Assembly: GCF_021458635.1 (NCBI RefSeq)
Contig: NZ_JAIRDQ010000008.1
Location: forward strand, 248,001-312,000
DNA: 64,000 bases
Direction of reading: 5' to 3'
DNA from: Bradyrhizobium monzae
GTDB lineage: Bacteria; Pseudomonadota; Alphaproteobacteria; Rhizobiales; Xanthobacteraceae
The stretch's first letter is position 1; each line of letters begins with the position of its first letter. Below the pieces are notes generated by a model. That model was not told the origin of the DNA. It searched no databases and was given only the letters and a program-made list of their open reading frames with translations. A program made the position numbers and the translations under genes. Below are positions 36,627 to 44,748 of the stretch, one piece after another.

Positions 36627-38363
36627 ATGCCGCTTTTCAACCAGTCGATCCGGCGCAAGATTGTCGGTATCGCCCTCGGATTGATCGTCCTGATGCTGGT
36701 CACCTCGATCCTGTCGATGGTGATGTCGAGCCAGGTCGGCGTTCTCCTGGACGAGCTGACCAATCGCTACATCCCGGCCTATGGCGATCTGGCGCGGGCC
36801 AATATCCGCTCGCTGGAGCGGTCGGTGGCGCTGCGGCGGATGGTCATGATGAAGATGCAGGAGTCCTCGGACGAGGAGGCCTATACGGCGCGCCTTCACG
36901 AGTTCGAGGAGGCCGACCGCAAGATCGAGGAGGAGACCTCAGCCGCGCGCAAGCTGATCAATGCGATCATCGAGGATCCCAGGACGGCCTCGGACAATGC
37001 CACGCTGGCGCGGATCGACACCCGCATCGAGACCGCCGTCACCGAGCTGCGCCTTGGCATGAACCAGGATCACGCAAAACTCCTCAAGCAGATCGATGCC
37101 AAGCAGATGGCGGAGGCGCGCGGCACGCTGGAGCATCTCGACGCCTTGCGCGATCAGTTCAACCAGAGGATCGATGCGATCCGCGCCGACATGCTCAAGC
37201 AGGTCTTCGCGAGCACCTCGACGGTGATCGGCCACCAGCGGCAGGCGATCATCATCTCCGGCATCGTGACGCTGCTTGCGGCCATCGTCGGATTTGCCTT
37301 TGCGTTGCTGGTCTCCAGCGGCATCACCCGCCCGGTGCGACTCTTGCTCGCCGGAGCCCGCGAGATCGAGGCCGGGCGCTTCGACAAGAGCATCACCGTC
37401 TCGACCCAGGACGAGATCGGCGAGCTCGCGGCTGCCTTCAACCGCATGATCGAGCAACTGCGCCACAACGAGCGCATCCGCGAGACGTTCGGCCGTTACA
37501 TCGATCCCAAGGTGGTGCAGGGGCTGATCGACCGGCCGGAGGTCGCCATCGACGGCCAGCGCCGGGTCATGACCATCATGTTCTCCGACATGAGCGGCTT
37601 CACCTCGATGAGCGAGGGCATGACCCCGCGTGGCCTCGTCAAGGTGATGAACCACTATTTCACGGTGATGTCCGCTCCGATCCGGAATAACCGCGGCGTG
37701 ATCGACAAATATATCGGCGACGCCATCATGTCCTATTGGGGCCCGCCCTTCGTCGAGGAGGACGAGCAGGCGCTGCTCGCCGGCCTGTCCGCCATCGATA
37801 TGGCCGACCAGGTGCCCGCGCTGCAGAAGCAATTGCCGGATCTGCTCGGCATCCGCGCCATGCCGGTGCCGTGCGATCTGCGCATCGGCATTGCCACCGG
37901 CGAGGTCCTGACCGGCAGCATCGGCTCCGAGCTGATGATGAGCTTTACCGTGATGGGCGACGCGGTGAACCTCGCCTCGCGCCTGGAGGCCGTCAACAAG
38001 CTCTACGGTACCCGCATCCTGATTTCGCAGGCCACCGCCGAGGCGATCGGAGCGCGGCTCGAATTGCGCGAGATCGATCGTCTCGCGGTGGTCGGCCAGA
38101 GCGTGCCGCAGCCCGTGTTCGAAGTGATGGGACGGGCAGGTGTGCTCGCCGCGCCGCAGGAGAGCCTGCGCGCGCACTATGCGGAAGGCCTTGCCGCCTA
38201 TCGCGCGTGCCGCTTCGACGACGCACGCACCGCGTTCAACGCTGCGCTGGAGAGCGCTCCCGGCGACGGGCCTTCGCGCACGATGCTCGCCCGCATCGCG
38301 CAGCTGGAGACCAGTCCGCCGGCGGCCGATTGGGACGGCGCCTGGCGTTTGGAGAGCAAATAG
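36627..38363 (+). CDS. membrane-bound class III adenylate cyclase with HAMP domain
   Basis: 578 residues from the ATG at MPLFNQSIRRKIVG. Forty-six upstream codons are open but have no ribosome site. TM1 (about 11-34), a periplasmic helical sensor (about 35-205), TM2 (about 206-230) and HAMP (about 230-285, DEIGELAAAFNRM) precede the cyclase domain. Metal-binding Asp321 (MFSDMSGFTSMSEG) and Asp365 (YIGDAIMSYWG) are 44 residues apart, as in active enzymes, and VNLASRLEAVN is the transition-state helix. The C-terminal 90 residues include a TPR-like YAEGLAAYRACRFDDA. It makes cAMP in response to an unknown periplasmic signal. Confidence 0.93.
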   Translation: MPLFNQSIRRKIVGIALGLIVLMLVTSILSMVMSSQVGVLLDELTNRYIPAYGDLARANIRSLERSVALRRMVMMKMQESSDEEAYTARLHEFEEADRKIEEETSAARKLINAIIEDPRTASDNATLARIDTRIETAVTELRLGMNQDHAKLLKQIDAKQMAEARGTLEHLDALRDQFNQRIDAIRADMLKQVFASTSTVIGHQRQAIIISGIVTLLAAIVGFAFALLVSSGITRPVRLLLAGAREIEAGRFDKSITVSTQDEIGELAAAFNRMIEQLRHNERIRETFGRYIDPKVVQGLIDRPEVAIDGQRRVMTIMFSDMSGFTSMSEGMTPRGLVKVMNHYFTVMSAPIRNNRGVIDKYIGDAIMSYWGPPFVEEDEQALLAGLSAIDMADQVPALQKQLPDLLGIRAMPVPCDLRIGIATGEVLTGSIGSELMMSFTVMGDAVNLASRLEAVNKLYGTRILISQATAEAIGARLELREIDRLAVVGQSVPQPVFEVMGRAGVLAAPQESLRAHYAEGLAAYRACRFDDARTAFNAALESAPGDGPSRTMLARIAQLETSPPAADWDGAWRLESK

Positions 38364-38468
38364 TCGTCCGTCCGCGAATAATTCATTCTACTCCATAACG
38401 ATGTTCACCGTGACCTAATGTCCGGGCTTAGGTTAGCTGTCCTTGAGGCGTTTGATGGGGATACGCCG

Positions 38469-38645
38469 ATGACAGAACTTGAGGACAGGCTGGAGCGGTT
38501 TGAGACGCTCACCGCCGAATGCGAGCTGATTGCCAAGCTCGCCACCGACAGCAAAAAGCGCGAGTTCTACCTGAAGCTCGGGGAGCAGTACCGTCAGCTT
38601 GCGGTGGACATGCGCCAGGCGATCGCGACCAGGGCCGCGGCCTGA
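38469..38645 (+). CDS. small helical protein of unknown function
   Basis: 58 residues, highly charged and all-helical in appearance: LEDRLERFETLTAECELIAKLATDSKKREFY and LGEQYRQLAVDMRQAI. A GATGGGG stretch 6-12 bases upstream may act as ribosome site. An ATG 51 bases earlier is also open. Small proteins of this kind are common in Bradyrhizobium, but I cannot name a family. It is the first of several small genes. Confidence 0.6.
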   Translation: MTELEDRLERFETLTAECELIAKLATDSKKREFYLKLGEQYRQLAVDMRQAIATRAAA

Positions 38646-38858
38646 AATGGCCTAAGGTTCCAATTCGAACGAGGCACAACGCGGCATTCCTGCGTTTGCG
38701 GGATCGCACGCGATCGCAATCCGTTCTTAACAATTGGGACGCATCCTCGATGGGAAGCGGGGACTGGCGCATTTCGTGTCCCGGCGATGGGAATGCCTGG
38801 GGTAAGGTTGCCATGCAACGTTGCCCGCGAACGTAGCTCGTCCGATGGTTGACGTCCC

Positions 38859-39071
38859 ATGCGTCTGTTTGCGGTCATTCTGATTGCGTTCCTGACGGCA
38901 GCCTGCAACCAGGAGCAGGACGTCACGGGCTCGACACCGCTCTGCGCGCTGCGGAACTACAGCTCTTACAATCCCCGCGACATGAACCAGTGCGTTGCCG
39001 CCTGCAAGTCGTGCGACCACGGCAATACCGTCACCTGCACCACCTCCTGCACGCTCAAGGGCGCGCGCTGA
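38859..39071 (+). CDS. small Cys-rich lipoprotein
   Basis: 70 residues. A short signal sequence ends in the lipobox LTAAC (Cys16), so the mature protein of 55 residues should be lipid-anchored. It contains six further cysteines, in SCDHG, CTTSC and neighbouring positions, which suggests two or three disulfides in the periplasm. No family was recognised. There is no good ribosome site, which lowers confidence slightly. Confidence 0.7.
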   Translation: MRLFAVILIAFLTAACNQEQDVTGSTPLCALRNYSSYNPRDMNQCVAACKSCDHGNTVTCTTSCTLKGAR

Positions 39072-39335
39072 AAGCAGGGCCCGAGGCGGCGGCGTCCGTC
39101 AACCGCGGGCCGCGTCGCGCCGCGGTAGCGATAAGGCCGGTCGGCAAGCTGGCCGCAGAACGCGATGAGCGATTGCGAACCGCACTGGCCGATCAGGGTC
39201 CGGTGGTCAATGCGGTGCAGCCGGATGTGGCCGCGACCTGGGAACAGGGAGCGCCGGCCTGACGGTGCCGGGACACCGGAACGATTCACATCGGCTAATC
39301 ATTAGAGGAGGGCGGCAGGACGCGGAGTCGATGGA

Positions 39336-39593
39336 ATGGGAATGCTGGATCCCGGCCGGTTTCTGGTGTCGTGCTCGCATTGCGAGGCTTGGCCGATGGC
39401 GGCCAACGTCAAACGTGCGAGCTGGTCGGCGCAGCCGCACGAGGTCCGCTTCGTCTGTGCGCGCTGCCGTCGCGAGGAAACCGCGATCGTCTCGGCGTCC
39501 GGGCAGCTGTTACCGATCAAGCGCGTCGACATTCCCACGCGCGCGGTGACCGAGGCCTGGGCCCAGGCCCAACGTCCGCGTGGGCGAACCTAG
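39336..39593 (+). CDS. small zinc-ribbon-like protein
   Basis: 85 residues. Two CxxC pairs, SCSHC (13-16 area) and CARC (about 42-45), separated by VRFVC, make a zinc ribbon. The rest is VKRASWSAQPHEV and a C-terminal basic tail. A GGAG site lies 8 bases before the ATG, and a second ATG two codons later is possible. It probably binds zinc and perhaps nucleic acid. This is inference from the motif only. Confidence 0.65.
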   Translation: MGMLDPGRFLVSCSHCEAWPMAANVKRASWSAQPHEVRFVCARCRREETAIVSASGQLLPIKRVDIPTRAVTEAWAQAQRPRGRT

Positions 39594-39675
39594 GCTGCCA
39601 CTCGGTTGCACGTTTGGAACCCCGCCGATGCCCGGGCGTTCTGTGCCGAGGCAACAACGCATTGAGGCTGGGCGC

Positions 39676-39897
39676 ATGATCAGCGAGCATTTCGACACCC
39701 GCACACGGATCAACATGAAGCTGGCGCTGGACCGGGTCTGCCGTAATCGCCCCGTCGGCGAGGACCACGGCTTCCGCCGCTCCGTTGCCGAGAACATCAT
39801 CCGCTGCGCGATGACGGGCCGCACCGGCATCGGCCAGCTCGTCGACGCCGGAGAGCGGGCCATGATCACGACGCGCGCTGAACGGGAGCGGGTCTGA
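39676..39897 (+). CDS. small conserved hypothetical protein
   Basis: 73 residues, basic: MISEHFDTRTRINMKLALDRVC, then GFRRSVAENIIRCAMTGRTG and a final ERERV. A GAGG element 8 bases upstream supports the start. An earlier start at 39580 overlaps the previous gene. It looks like a member of a short soluble family common in Bradyrhizobium. No function is known to me. Confidence 0.6.
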   Translation: MISEHFDTRTRINMKLALDRVCRNRPVGEDHGFRRSVAENIIRCAMTGRTGIGQLVDAGERAMITTRAERERV

Positions 39898-39981
39898 TTG
39901 CGAGTTGGCGGACTCCGTCGACGGCTGTGGTAGGGTCGCCGCCGGGAGATTACCGATGGTGCTCACGGGGCGCGCGACAGC

Positions 39982-40272
39982 TTGAGCAACGAGGTCCGTT
40001 GGCGCGACGATATCGCCTCGCTGGTGTTTCCCGTCACCGGACATGGCGCGATCTGCGCCGTGCACCGGGGCGCTTTCCGGACTTTGCTGGCCACCGAGCC
40101 GGCGCCGGAGGCCTGCCTCGGCTATTTCCGGCAATTTGAGGCCGCCTTTCGGGCCGCCGCCTCCGCCAAGATCGTCCGCAAGGGCATTTTGCCGGGGACG
40201 AACCTGCATCTTACCAGTCGCGACATCGCCCGGAAGCTGCTAGAAGACGCGCAAATCGCCAATGGAGAATAG
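39982..40272 (+). CDS. conserved hypothetical protein upstream of cbtB
   Basis: 96 residues from a TTG start without a strong ribosome site: EVRWRDDIASLVFPVTGHGAICAVHR, LATEPAPEACLGYFRQFEAAFRAA and LHLTSRDIARKLLEDAQIANGE. The C-terminal half looks like a helical substrate- or protein-binding segment. Its stop is 3 bases from the cbtB start, so the three genes are likely cotranscribed. No named family was identified. Confidence 0.6.
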   Translation: MSNEVRWRDDIASLVFPVTGHGAICAVHRGAFRTLLATEPAPEACLGYFRQFEAAFRAAASAKIVRKGILPGTNLHLTSRDIARKLLEDAQIANGE

Positions 40273-40275
40273 GCC

Positions 40276-40482
40276 ATGAGCCAGTCGCAGCTCGCAAACG
40301 CAGAGGTCAGGACCCAAGTCACGCTTCCGGTCGCCGCCGGACAGGTGGGACGGCTGTCGCAGGCCCTGATGGCGATGGTGCTCGGCGTGTTCGTCGTCGG
40401 CATGGTCGGCTTCTCCCACATCGACGTCGTCCACAACGCGGCCCACGACGTGCGTCACTCGAACGCGTTCCCCTGCCACTAA
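40276..40482 (+). CDS. cbtB: CbtB-type cobalt transporter subunit
   Basis: 68 residues. One membrane segment (about 30-50, ALMAMVLGVFVVGMVGFSHI) is followed by the His-rich C-terminal tail VVHNAAHDVRHSNAFPCH, the signature of CbtB. CbtA/CbtB are predicted cobalt importers, usually under cobalamin riboswitch control. No such riboswitch was recognised upstream. A GGAG site lies 8 bases before the ATG. cbtA follows 10 bases after the stop. Confidence 0.88.
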   Translation: MSQSQLANAEVRTQVTLPVAAGQVGRLSQALMAMVLGVFVVGMVGFSHIDVVHNAAHDVRHSNAFPCH

Positions 40483-40492
40483 CCGGGGTGGC

Positions 40493-41260
40493 ATGAGCAC
40501 ATTTCGCTCGATCGTCTTCGCGTCGGTCATTGCCGGTTTCATCGTCGGTCTCATCGTCACTGTCGTCCAGCAGTTCGGCACCGTCCCCCTGATCCTGAAG
40601 GCGGAAGTCTTCGAGAAGGTGGCGGAGACGCACCAGCATGACGCTCCGGTCACTGCGCAGCCGGCAGCAGCGGGGCATGACCATGCCGCCCACGATCACG
40701 GCGACCATGGCGCAGGCGACCACGACCATGGCGCAGGGGCCTGGGAGCCGCGCGATGGTTTTGAGCGCAACGCCTATACCGCCGCCGCCAACATCCTGAC
40801 CGCGATCGGCTTCGCGCTGCTGCTGGCCGGCTTCTTCGCCGTGCGCAGCGGCGCCACTGGCGCGAGCGTCTCCTGGCACGAAGGCCTGCTGTGGGGGCTG
40901 GCGGGCTTTGCCGTCTTCACCCTGGCGCCTGGCCTCGGCCTGCCGCCGGAGCTGCCCGGCGTGCCTGCCGCGCCGCTGTTGTCGCGCCAGATCTGGTGGC
41001 TCGCCGCCGTGCTGGCGACGGCCGGAGGGCTCGCTCTGATCGCCTTCCGCCGCTCGGTGCCGGCCGCGATCGCCGGCGTGATCCTGCTGACCCTGCCACA
41101 TCTGATCGGCGCGCCGGAGCTCGCCAATATCGAGACCAACGTGCCGTCGTCGCTGACGCATCAATTCGTCACCGCGGTGACGGTGACGAGCCTGGTGTTC
41201 TGGACCTTGCTCGGCGGTCTGACGAGCGCGGTGTTCGCGCGTTTCGATCAGCGCTCTTGA
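40493..41260 (+). CDS. cbtA: CbtA-type cobalt transporter subunit
   Basis: 255 residues with about five to six membrane segments. Between TM1 and TM2 lies a His-rich loop (AAAGHDHAAHDHGDHGAG) that can bind metal. The C-terminal part has GLPPELPGVPAAPLLSRQIWW, a CbtA motif, and LPHLIGAPE. Cobalt import for cobalamin synthesis is predicted from the family. Direct assays are rare, so the metal specificity is inferred. The 3' end overlaps a small gene on the other strand by 13 bases. Confidence 0.9.
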   Translation: MSTFRSIVFASVIAGFIVGLIVTVVQQFGTVPLILKAEVFEKVAETHQHDAPVTAQPAAAGHDHAAHDHGDHGAGDHDHGAGAWEPRDGFERNAYTAAANILTAIGFALLLAGFFAVRSGATGASVSWHEGLLWGLAGFAVFTLAPGLGLPPELPGVPAAPLLSRQIWWLAAVLATAGGLALIAFRRSVPAAIAGVILLTLPHLIGAPELANIETNVPSSLTHQFVTAVTVTSLVFWTLLGGLTSAVFARFDQRS

Positions 41261-41355
41261 AGCTTGCGCCATCGCCGGGGCCCGCGCGGCTCGAGCGCAT
41301 AGAACAGCAGCATCGCGCTGACCGACAGCAGTCTGAAGATGGTGAGGGCGTCCAT
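41248..41355 (-). CDS. very small hydrophobic protein downstream of the Cys-rich membrane protein
   Basis: 35 residues, MDALTIFRLLSVSAMLLFYA followed by LEPRGPRRWRKLQER: one membrane helix and a strongly basic tail. Its ATG shares one base with the stop of the preceding gene (TGATG), so translation is likely coupled. The 3' end is antisense to the last 13 bases of cbtA. The start resembles longer membrane proteins that I recall next to such genes in relatives, so truncation is possible. Confidence 0.45.
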   Translation of the reverse strand: MDALTIFRLLSVSAMLLFYALEPRGPRRWRKLQER

Positions 41356-41795
41356 CAGCTCGCCGGCGGCCTCGGCTTCTTGGCGGCTCCGAGCGCATGG
41401 AACACGGAGGGCTCCATCACCGGCCACAGCGCGGCCGTCGCGGTCAGCACCGTGGCTGCGCACATCGCGGCCAGCACCGTGAAGCGAATTTTCAAGCCGG
41501 TGGTTCGCGACCGCCACACGATCCAGCCCCAGGCGCAGACCACGACCGCGACCGACAGTTTCGTCATCAACCCATGCGCATGGTCGAGCACGGCGATCAG
41601 GCTTCCCGCGCTGGCGAGCACCACGGCGGGCAACGTGAAGGGCAGCACACAGCACGCGGTGCAGGCCGCGGCGACAACCGCGGTTGCGACCGCCGTGCCG
41701 GCGGCCTTGCCGCCTCCTGCCTCGGTCTTCGCCGCACAGCCGCATCCCGGCGACGTCGCGGTGGGGAGGCTGCAGGACGGTCCAATAACGCTCAT
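41355..41795 (-). CDS. Cys-rich small membrane protein, MerT-like
   Basis: 146 residues starting at MSVIGPSCSLPTATS, with a GAGGAGA site before the ATG. The N-terminus is rich in Cys (SCS, GCGC). A first hydrophobic helix carries ACTACCVLPF, reminiscent of the vicinal Cys pair in TM1 of the mercuric ion transporter MerT, and two more helices follow (about 80-97 and 103-122). It is divergent from a MerR-family gene across a MerR-type promoter. That suggests metal-induced expression. The metal is unknown, and MerT identity is by analogy only. Confidence 0.7.
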   Translation of the reverse strand: MSVIGPSCSLPTATSPGCGCAAKTEAGGGKAAGTAVATAVVAAACTACCVLPFTLPAVVLASAGSLIAVLDHAHGLMTKLSVAVVVCAWGWIVWRSRTTGLKIRFTVLAAMCAATVLTATAALWPVMEPSVFHALGAAKKPRPPAS

Positions 41796-41832
41796 GTGAT
41801 TCTCCTCATGCTTGTGCGTCTCGGACCCGATC

Positions 41833-41866
41833 GCTACGCCCTCAAGCCACTTGAGGTTCAAGCGAA
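41833..41866 (-). promoter_or_regulatory. MerR-type promoter with 19-bp spacer and dyad operator
   Basis: On the minus strand TTGAAC (-35) and TAGCGA (-10) are separated by exactly 19 bases, the lengthened spacer of MerR-controlled promoters. Inside the spacer, at 41840-41856, CCTCAAG and CTTGAGG form a perfect 7-bp inverted repeat around 3 bases, close to the SoxR-type operator core. The promoter would drive the Cys-rich membrane protein gene. Confidence 0.8.
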
Positions 41867-41880
41867 ATGTGAGCGCTTCC

Positions 41881-42282
41881 ATGAGAATTGGCGTCCTCGC
41901 CAAAGCCGCCGGCGTTTCCGTTCCCACCATCCGCTATTACGAGAGCATCGGCCTGCTCACGCCGCCGGCGCGACAAGGCGGTCAGCGCATCTACGGGAGC
42001 GAGGACGTCAAGGCACTCAGCCTGATCAGGCATTGCCGCGATCTCGACTTCTCGCTCGACGATATCGGCGACATTCTCGCGTCGCTGCAGCGGCGCCTGC
42101 CCTGCAGCGACACCAAGTCGTTTGCGGAGCAGCACCTCCGTTCGATCCGCACAAAGATCGCTGAGCTGCGCGCGCTGGAAGCGACGATGGTCGCGCTGGT
42201 CAGTGGCTGCGAGACGACATGCTGCGGCAGCACCGCGCCGGACTGCGTGATCTTGCAGCCCGGCCAAGTGACTTGCGGTTGA
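41881..42282 (+). CDS. MerR-family metal-responsive transcription regulator
   Basis: 133 residues. The winged helix begins MRIGVLAKAAGVSVPTIRYYESIGLL, and a long dimerisation helix follows (about 80-108). Cysteines at 75 (LPCSD), 110, 114, 115, 122 and 132 match the metal site of the ZntR/MerR class: C75 at the start of the dimer helix, and CETTCCGSTAPDC in the C-terminal loop, close to the ZntR CC pattern. Zinc, cadmium, lead or mercury sensing is plausible. It is divergent from its likely target gene and should bend the shared operator. Confidence 0.92.
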   Translation: MRIGVLAKAAGVSVPTIRYYESIGLLTPPARQGGQRIYGSEDVKALSLIRHCRDLDFSLDDIGDILASLQRRLPCSDTKSFAEQHLRSIRTKIAELRALEATMVALVSGCETTCCGSTAPDCVILQPGQVTCG

Positions 42283-42306
42283 AGGCGATCGCCTGCTTCG
42301 GAGCAA

Positions 42307-43365
42307 CTACGGCTTCGCGCCCACCAATCGCGCGCGAACCGTCCGTGCGATCGCCGCCGGCGCCTCATCGGGGATCGCGAAACACGAGCTCGCATTGATC
42401 TCGCAGAGAACGTAGGTGTCGGCGCCATCAGCGTCGCGTGGCCCGAAGAGGAAGTCCGCGTCCCAGATTACCGGCAGCGATGCTTCGTCGATGGTCAGCA
42501 GCTTCATCATCTGCGGCGTCCATTCGTCCTCCATCCGCCGTCGCAGCGCCTGGAATTGTGGCGCATCGGGGCCATGCATGATGCGCGGCCCCGGTTGCGC
42601 TTCAGGTGACTCCGGACCTTGTGGCGGTGGCGGGATCAAGGCCTTGATCAATTGGTGGCCGAAGCCTGCGACCCTGGAGCCGCTCATGTAGCAGCGGATC
42701 ATTCCGTCGGGCAGGCGAGGTTGAAACGGCTGATCGATGATGCAGCCGCCCCAGCCGAAATACGGCTCGCATCGCGCGATGAAGGCATCGAGCGGCATGT
42801 CCTCCGGCAGGCTGCCGCGCTGGGCGTGAAGCACGCGAACCGTCGGGATTGCGGTTGGCAGCGCCTCGACCTTCCACACGCCCTGGCCGCCGTTGCCGCG
42901 ATTCTGCTTGAGCACGCGCGGACCGCCGGCCCGCAGGCGCTGTGGAAACTCCGCTGCGAAGACTGAGGCGCCGTCATAGCGATGGGTGTCGGCGCCCCAA
43001 CCGAGATCGCGCGTCCGGTAGAGCACCTCCTTGACGCCCATCTTCAGGATGACGTCCGGATGCGCGCTGACCCACGGCCCGTGCGCTGCGACGCCGCGCA
43101 GCAAGGCGTCCAGCTCCGCGCGTGTCTTGCCCTGATGGATCGGATCGACCCAGACCAGCACGCCGTCGACCGCAAGCAGCTGATCGCGGACCGCGGCACT
43201 GAAGCTTTCGTCGTAGATGACCGGTTGCGCCGCAATGCCGACGTCGGCGAGGGCTTCAAAGACGCGAACGAAGCGGCTGTTTTGAGCGGTGGCGTCGCGG
43301 CGCACGGCTGCGTCGCCCCGCGAAACAATGGCTACGGAATATCGGTGAGGGGATTGGGTGTCCAT
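42307..43365 (-). CDS. Cj0069-family ATP-grasp protein
   Basis: 352 residues, starting at MDTQSPHRYSVAIVSRGD after a GGAG site. The ATP-grasp fold is shown by RVLKQNRGNGGQGVWKVE (ATP-lysine and glycine loop), DFLFGPRDADG and YVLCEINASSCF, with Mg-binding Asn/Glu. I recognise the Cj0069 group, which has no assigned reaction. ATP-grasp enzymes usually form amide or peptide bonds with carboxylates. It is convergent with the MerR gene and divergent from the DUF1259 gene. Confidence 0.85.
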   Translation of the reverse strand: MDTQSPHRYSVAIVSRGDAAVRRDATAQNSRFVRVFEALADVGIAAQPVIYDESFSAAVRDQLLAVDGVLVWVDPIHQGKTRAELDALLRGVAAHGPWVSAHPDVILKMGVKEVLYRTRDLGWGADTHRYDGASVFAAEFPQRLRAGGPRVLKQNRGNGGQGVWKVEALPTAIPTVRVLHAQRGSLPEDMPLDAFIARCEPYFGWGGCIIDQPFQPRLPDGMIRCYMSGSRVAGFGHQLIKALIPPPPQGPESPEAQPGPRIMHGPDAPQFQALRRRMEDEWTPQMMKLLTIDEASLPVIWDADFLFGPRDADGADTYVLCEINASSCFAIPDEAPAAIARTVRARLVGAKP

Positions 43366-43809
43366 GCGCAAGCTCCACGAATTGCGTGCTGCGCAGACTT
43401 GGACCGAAGTCTCACGGGGAGTCTGCCTTGTCCCCACCGCAGCATTCTATGCGGGATGGTCCGGACACCGCAAGACGTGACGAGGTGGCTTCCGCGAGCC
43501 GGCCGGGCGAGCGCGAACGATTTCGTTCCATTGGATCGATGAAATCTTTTCGAGACTCCGCCGGCCGGGCGCGTTGACAGCCCGGTGCTGCGGGCTTCTA
43601 GTCGAGGCATCGGGGATTTGCGGTCTCCCCGCGAGGCGACATGCCCAAGCATCGCGTCCTGATCACCAAGGGCGCAGCATGTCCACTTCATATCACCTCG
43701 CTTTCGACAGATTGGCTCATTCGCCTCGCGCGGCATGCGCTGGCGCGCGCTCGGACGCCTGAGCCCGAAAACCGATTCGCCCTGGGGCAGGAACACCAGG
43801 AGAATGACC
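43366..43809. other. 444-base intergenic region upstream of the DUF1259 gene
   Basis: No gene is supported. It holds the candidate sigma-70-type promoter listed separately and GC-rich DNA without repeats. Short open frames on the plus strand have no ribosome site and unusual composition. Confidence 0.4.
43574..43602 (+). promoter_or_regulatory. candidate sigma-70-like promoter
   Basis: TTGACA (perfect -35) and TCTAGT (4 of 6 to the -10) are separated by 17 bases. It lies 207 bases before the DUF1259 start. The spacer contains GCCCGGTGCTGCGGGC, a small inverted repeat. Confidence 0.45.
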
Positions 43810-44715
43810 ATGCGACTACGCACACTCTCTCACGCAGCCATCGTGCTGGCCGCCGTCATGGGCGTCGCACAATTCATCGCAACGGCGCAGGCAGAAGACA
43901 TCAATTGGCAGGCGGTCGACCAAACCCTCGGCCGCAAGGCCGTCGTCTCGGATGATGTCCATCGATACGGGTTTCCGCGCAGCGATCTTTCTGTGAGCCT
44001 GGACGGGGTCGCGATCAAGCCGGCGCTGGCCCTCGGCGGCTGGGTGGCGTTCAAGCCAGCCCATGGCGGGGCCATGGTCATGGGCGACCTTGTGCTGCTC
44101 GAGACCGAGATCACTCCGGTGATGTCGAAGATGATCGCGAGCGGTCTCGAGATTACCGCCGTGCACAACCATCTGCTGCGTGCGAGCCCGGCGACCTTCT
44201 ACATGCATGTCGCGGGGCACGGGGACCCCGCCAGGCTGGCCTCCGCGATCCGCGATGCGCTCGCTGAAAGCAAAACTCCGCTAAGCGTTACCGCACCGGC
44301 CAGTCCGCCGCCCGTCGATCTCGACACCGCCAAGCTCGACCAGATCATCGGCGTGAAGGGACAGGCCAATGGCGGTGTCTACCAATTCACTGTCAAGCGC
44401 CGCGATCCGATCACAGAGGATGGCATGCCGCTCACGCCCGTCGGAGCGATGGGCGTCGCGATTGGCATCAACTTTCAGCCGACCGGCAACGGCAAAGCGG
44501 CCATCACCGGCGATTTCGTTCTGTCAGGTGACGAGGTGAACCCGGTGCTGGCGACGCTGCTGGCGAATGGCATCGAGGTGACGGCGCTGCACAGCCACAT
44601 GCTGGATGAGCAGCCGCGGCTGTTCTTCATGCACTTCTGGGCCAATGATGATGCGATCAAGCTCGCCAAGGGTCTGCGCGCCGCGCTCGACAAGACTGCG
44701 AGTGTGAAAGGCTGA
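43810..44715 (+). CDS. secreted protein with two DUF1259 repeats
   Basis: 301 residues. The start is chosen 8 bases after AGGAG. Another ATG 6 bases earlier is too close to it. A signal peptide (about 1-27, ending ATAQAED) precedes two homologous halves of about 125 residues. INWQAVDQTLGRKAVVSDDV / GDLVLLETEITPVM / LEITAVHNHLLRASPATFYMH pairs with LDQIIGVKGQANGGVYQ / GDFVLSGDEVNPVL / IEVTALHSHMLDEQPRLFFMH. Both halves conserve a His-x-His motif (HNH, HSH) and the FxMH block, possible metal ligands. DUF1259 has no known function. Its place in a metal-handling region is suggestive only. Confidence 0.85.
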   Translation: MRLRTLSHAAIVLAAVMGVAQFIATAQAEDINWQAVDQTLGRKAVVSDDVHRYGFPRSDLSVSLDGVAIKPALALGGWVAFKPAHGGAMVMGDLVLLETEITPVMSKMIASGLEITAVHNHLLRASPATFYMHVAGHGDPARLASAIRDALAESKTPLSVTAPASPPPVDLDTAKLDQIIGVKGQANGGVYQFTVKRRDPITEDGMPLTPVGAMGVAIGINFQPTGNGKAAITGDFVLSGDEVNPVLATLLANGIEVTALHSHMLDEQPRLFFMHFWANDDAIKLAKGLRAALDKTASVKG

Positions 44716-44748
44716 CCGGCAAAGCCGCGGATGCGGCTCCGCTGCTCG

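Noticed and set aside
39898..39981. Cobalamin riboswitch expected upstream of cbtB
   Set aside because: The space is too short and no B12-box-like sequence was found.
43641..43955. Plus-strand frame overlapping the start of the DUF1259 gene
   Set aside because: It has no ribosome site and reads through the signal peptide region in another frame. The DUF1259 frame is clearly the coding one.
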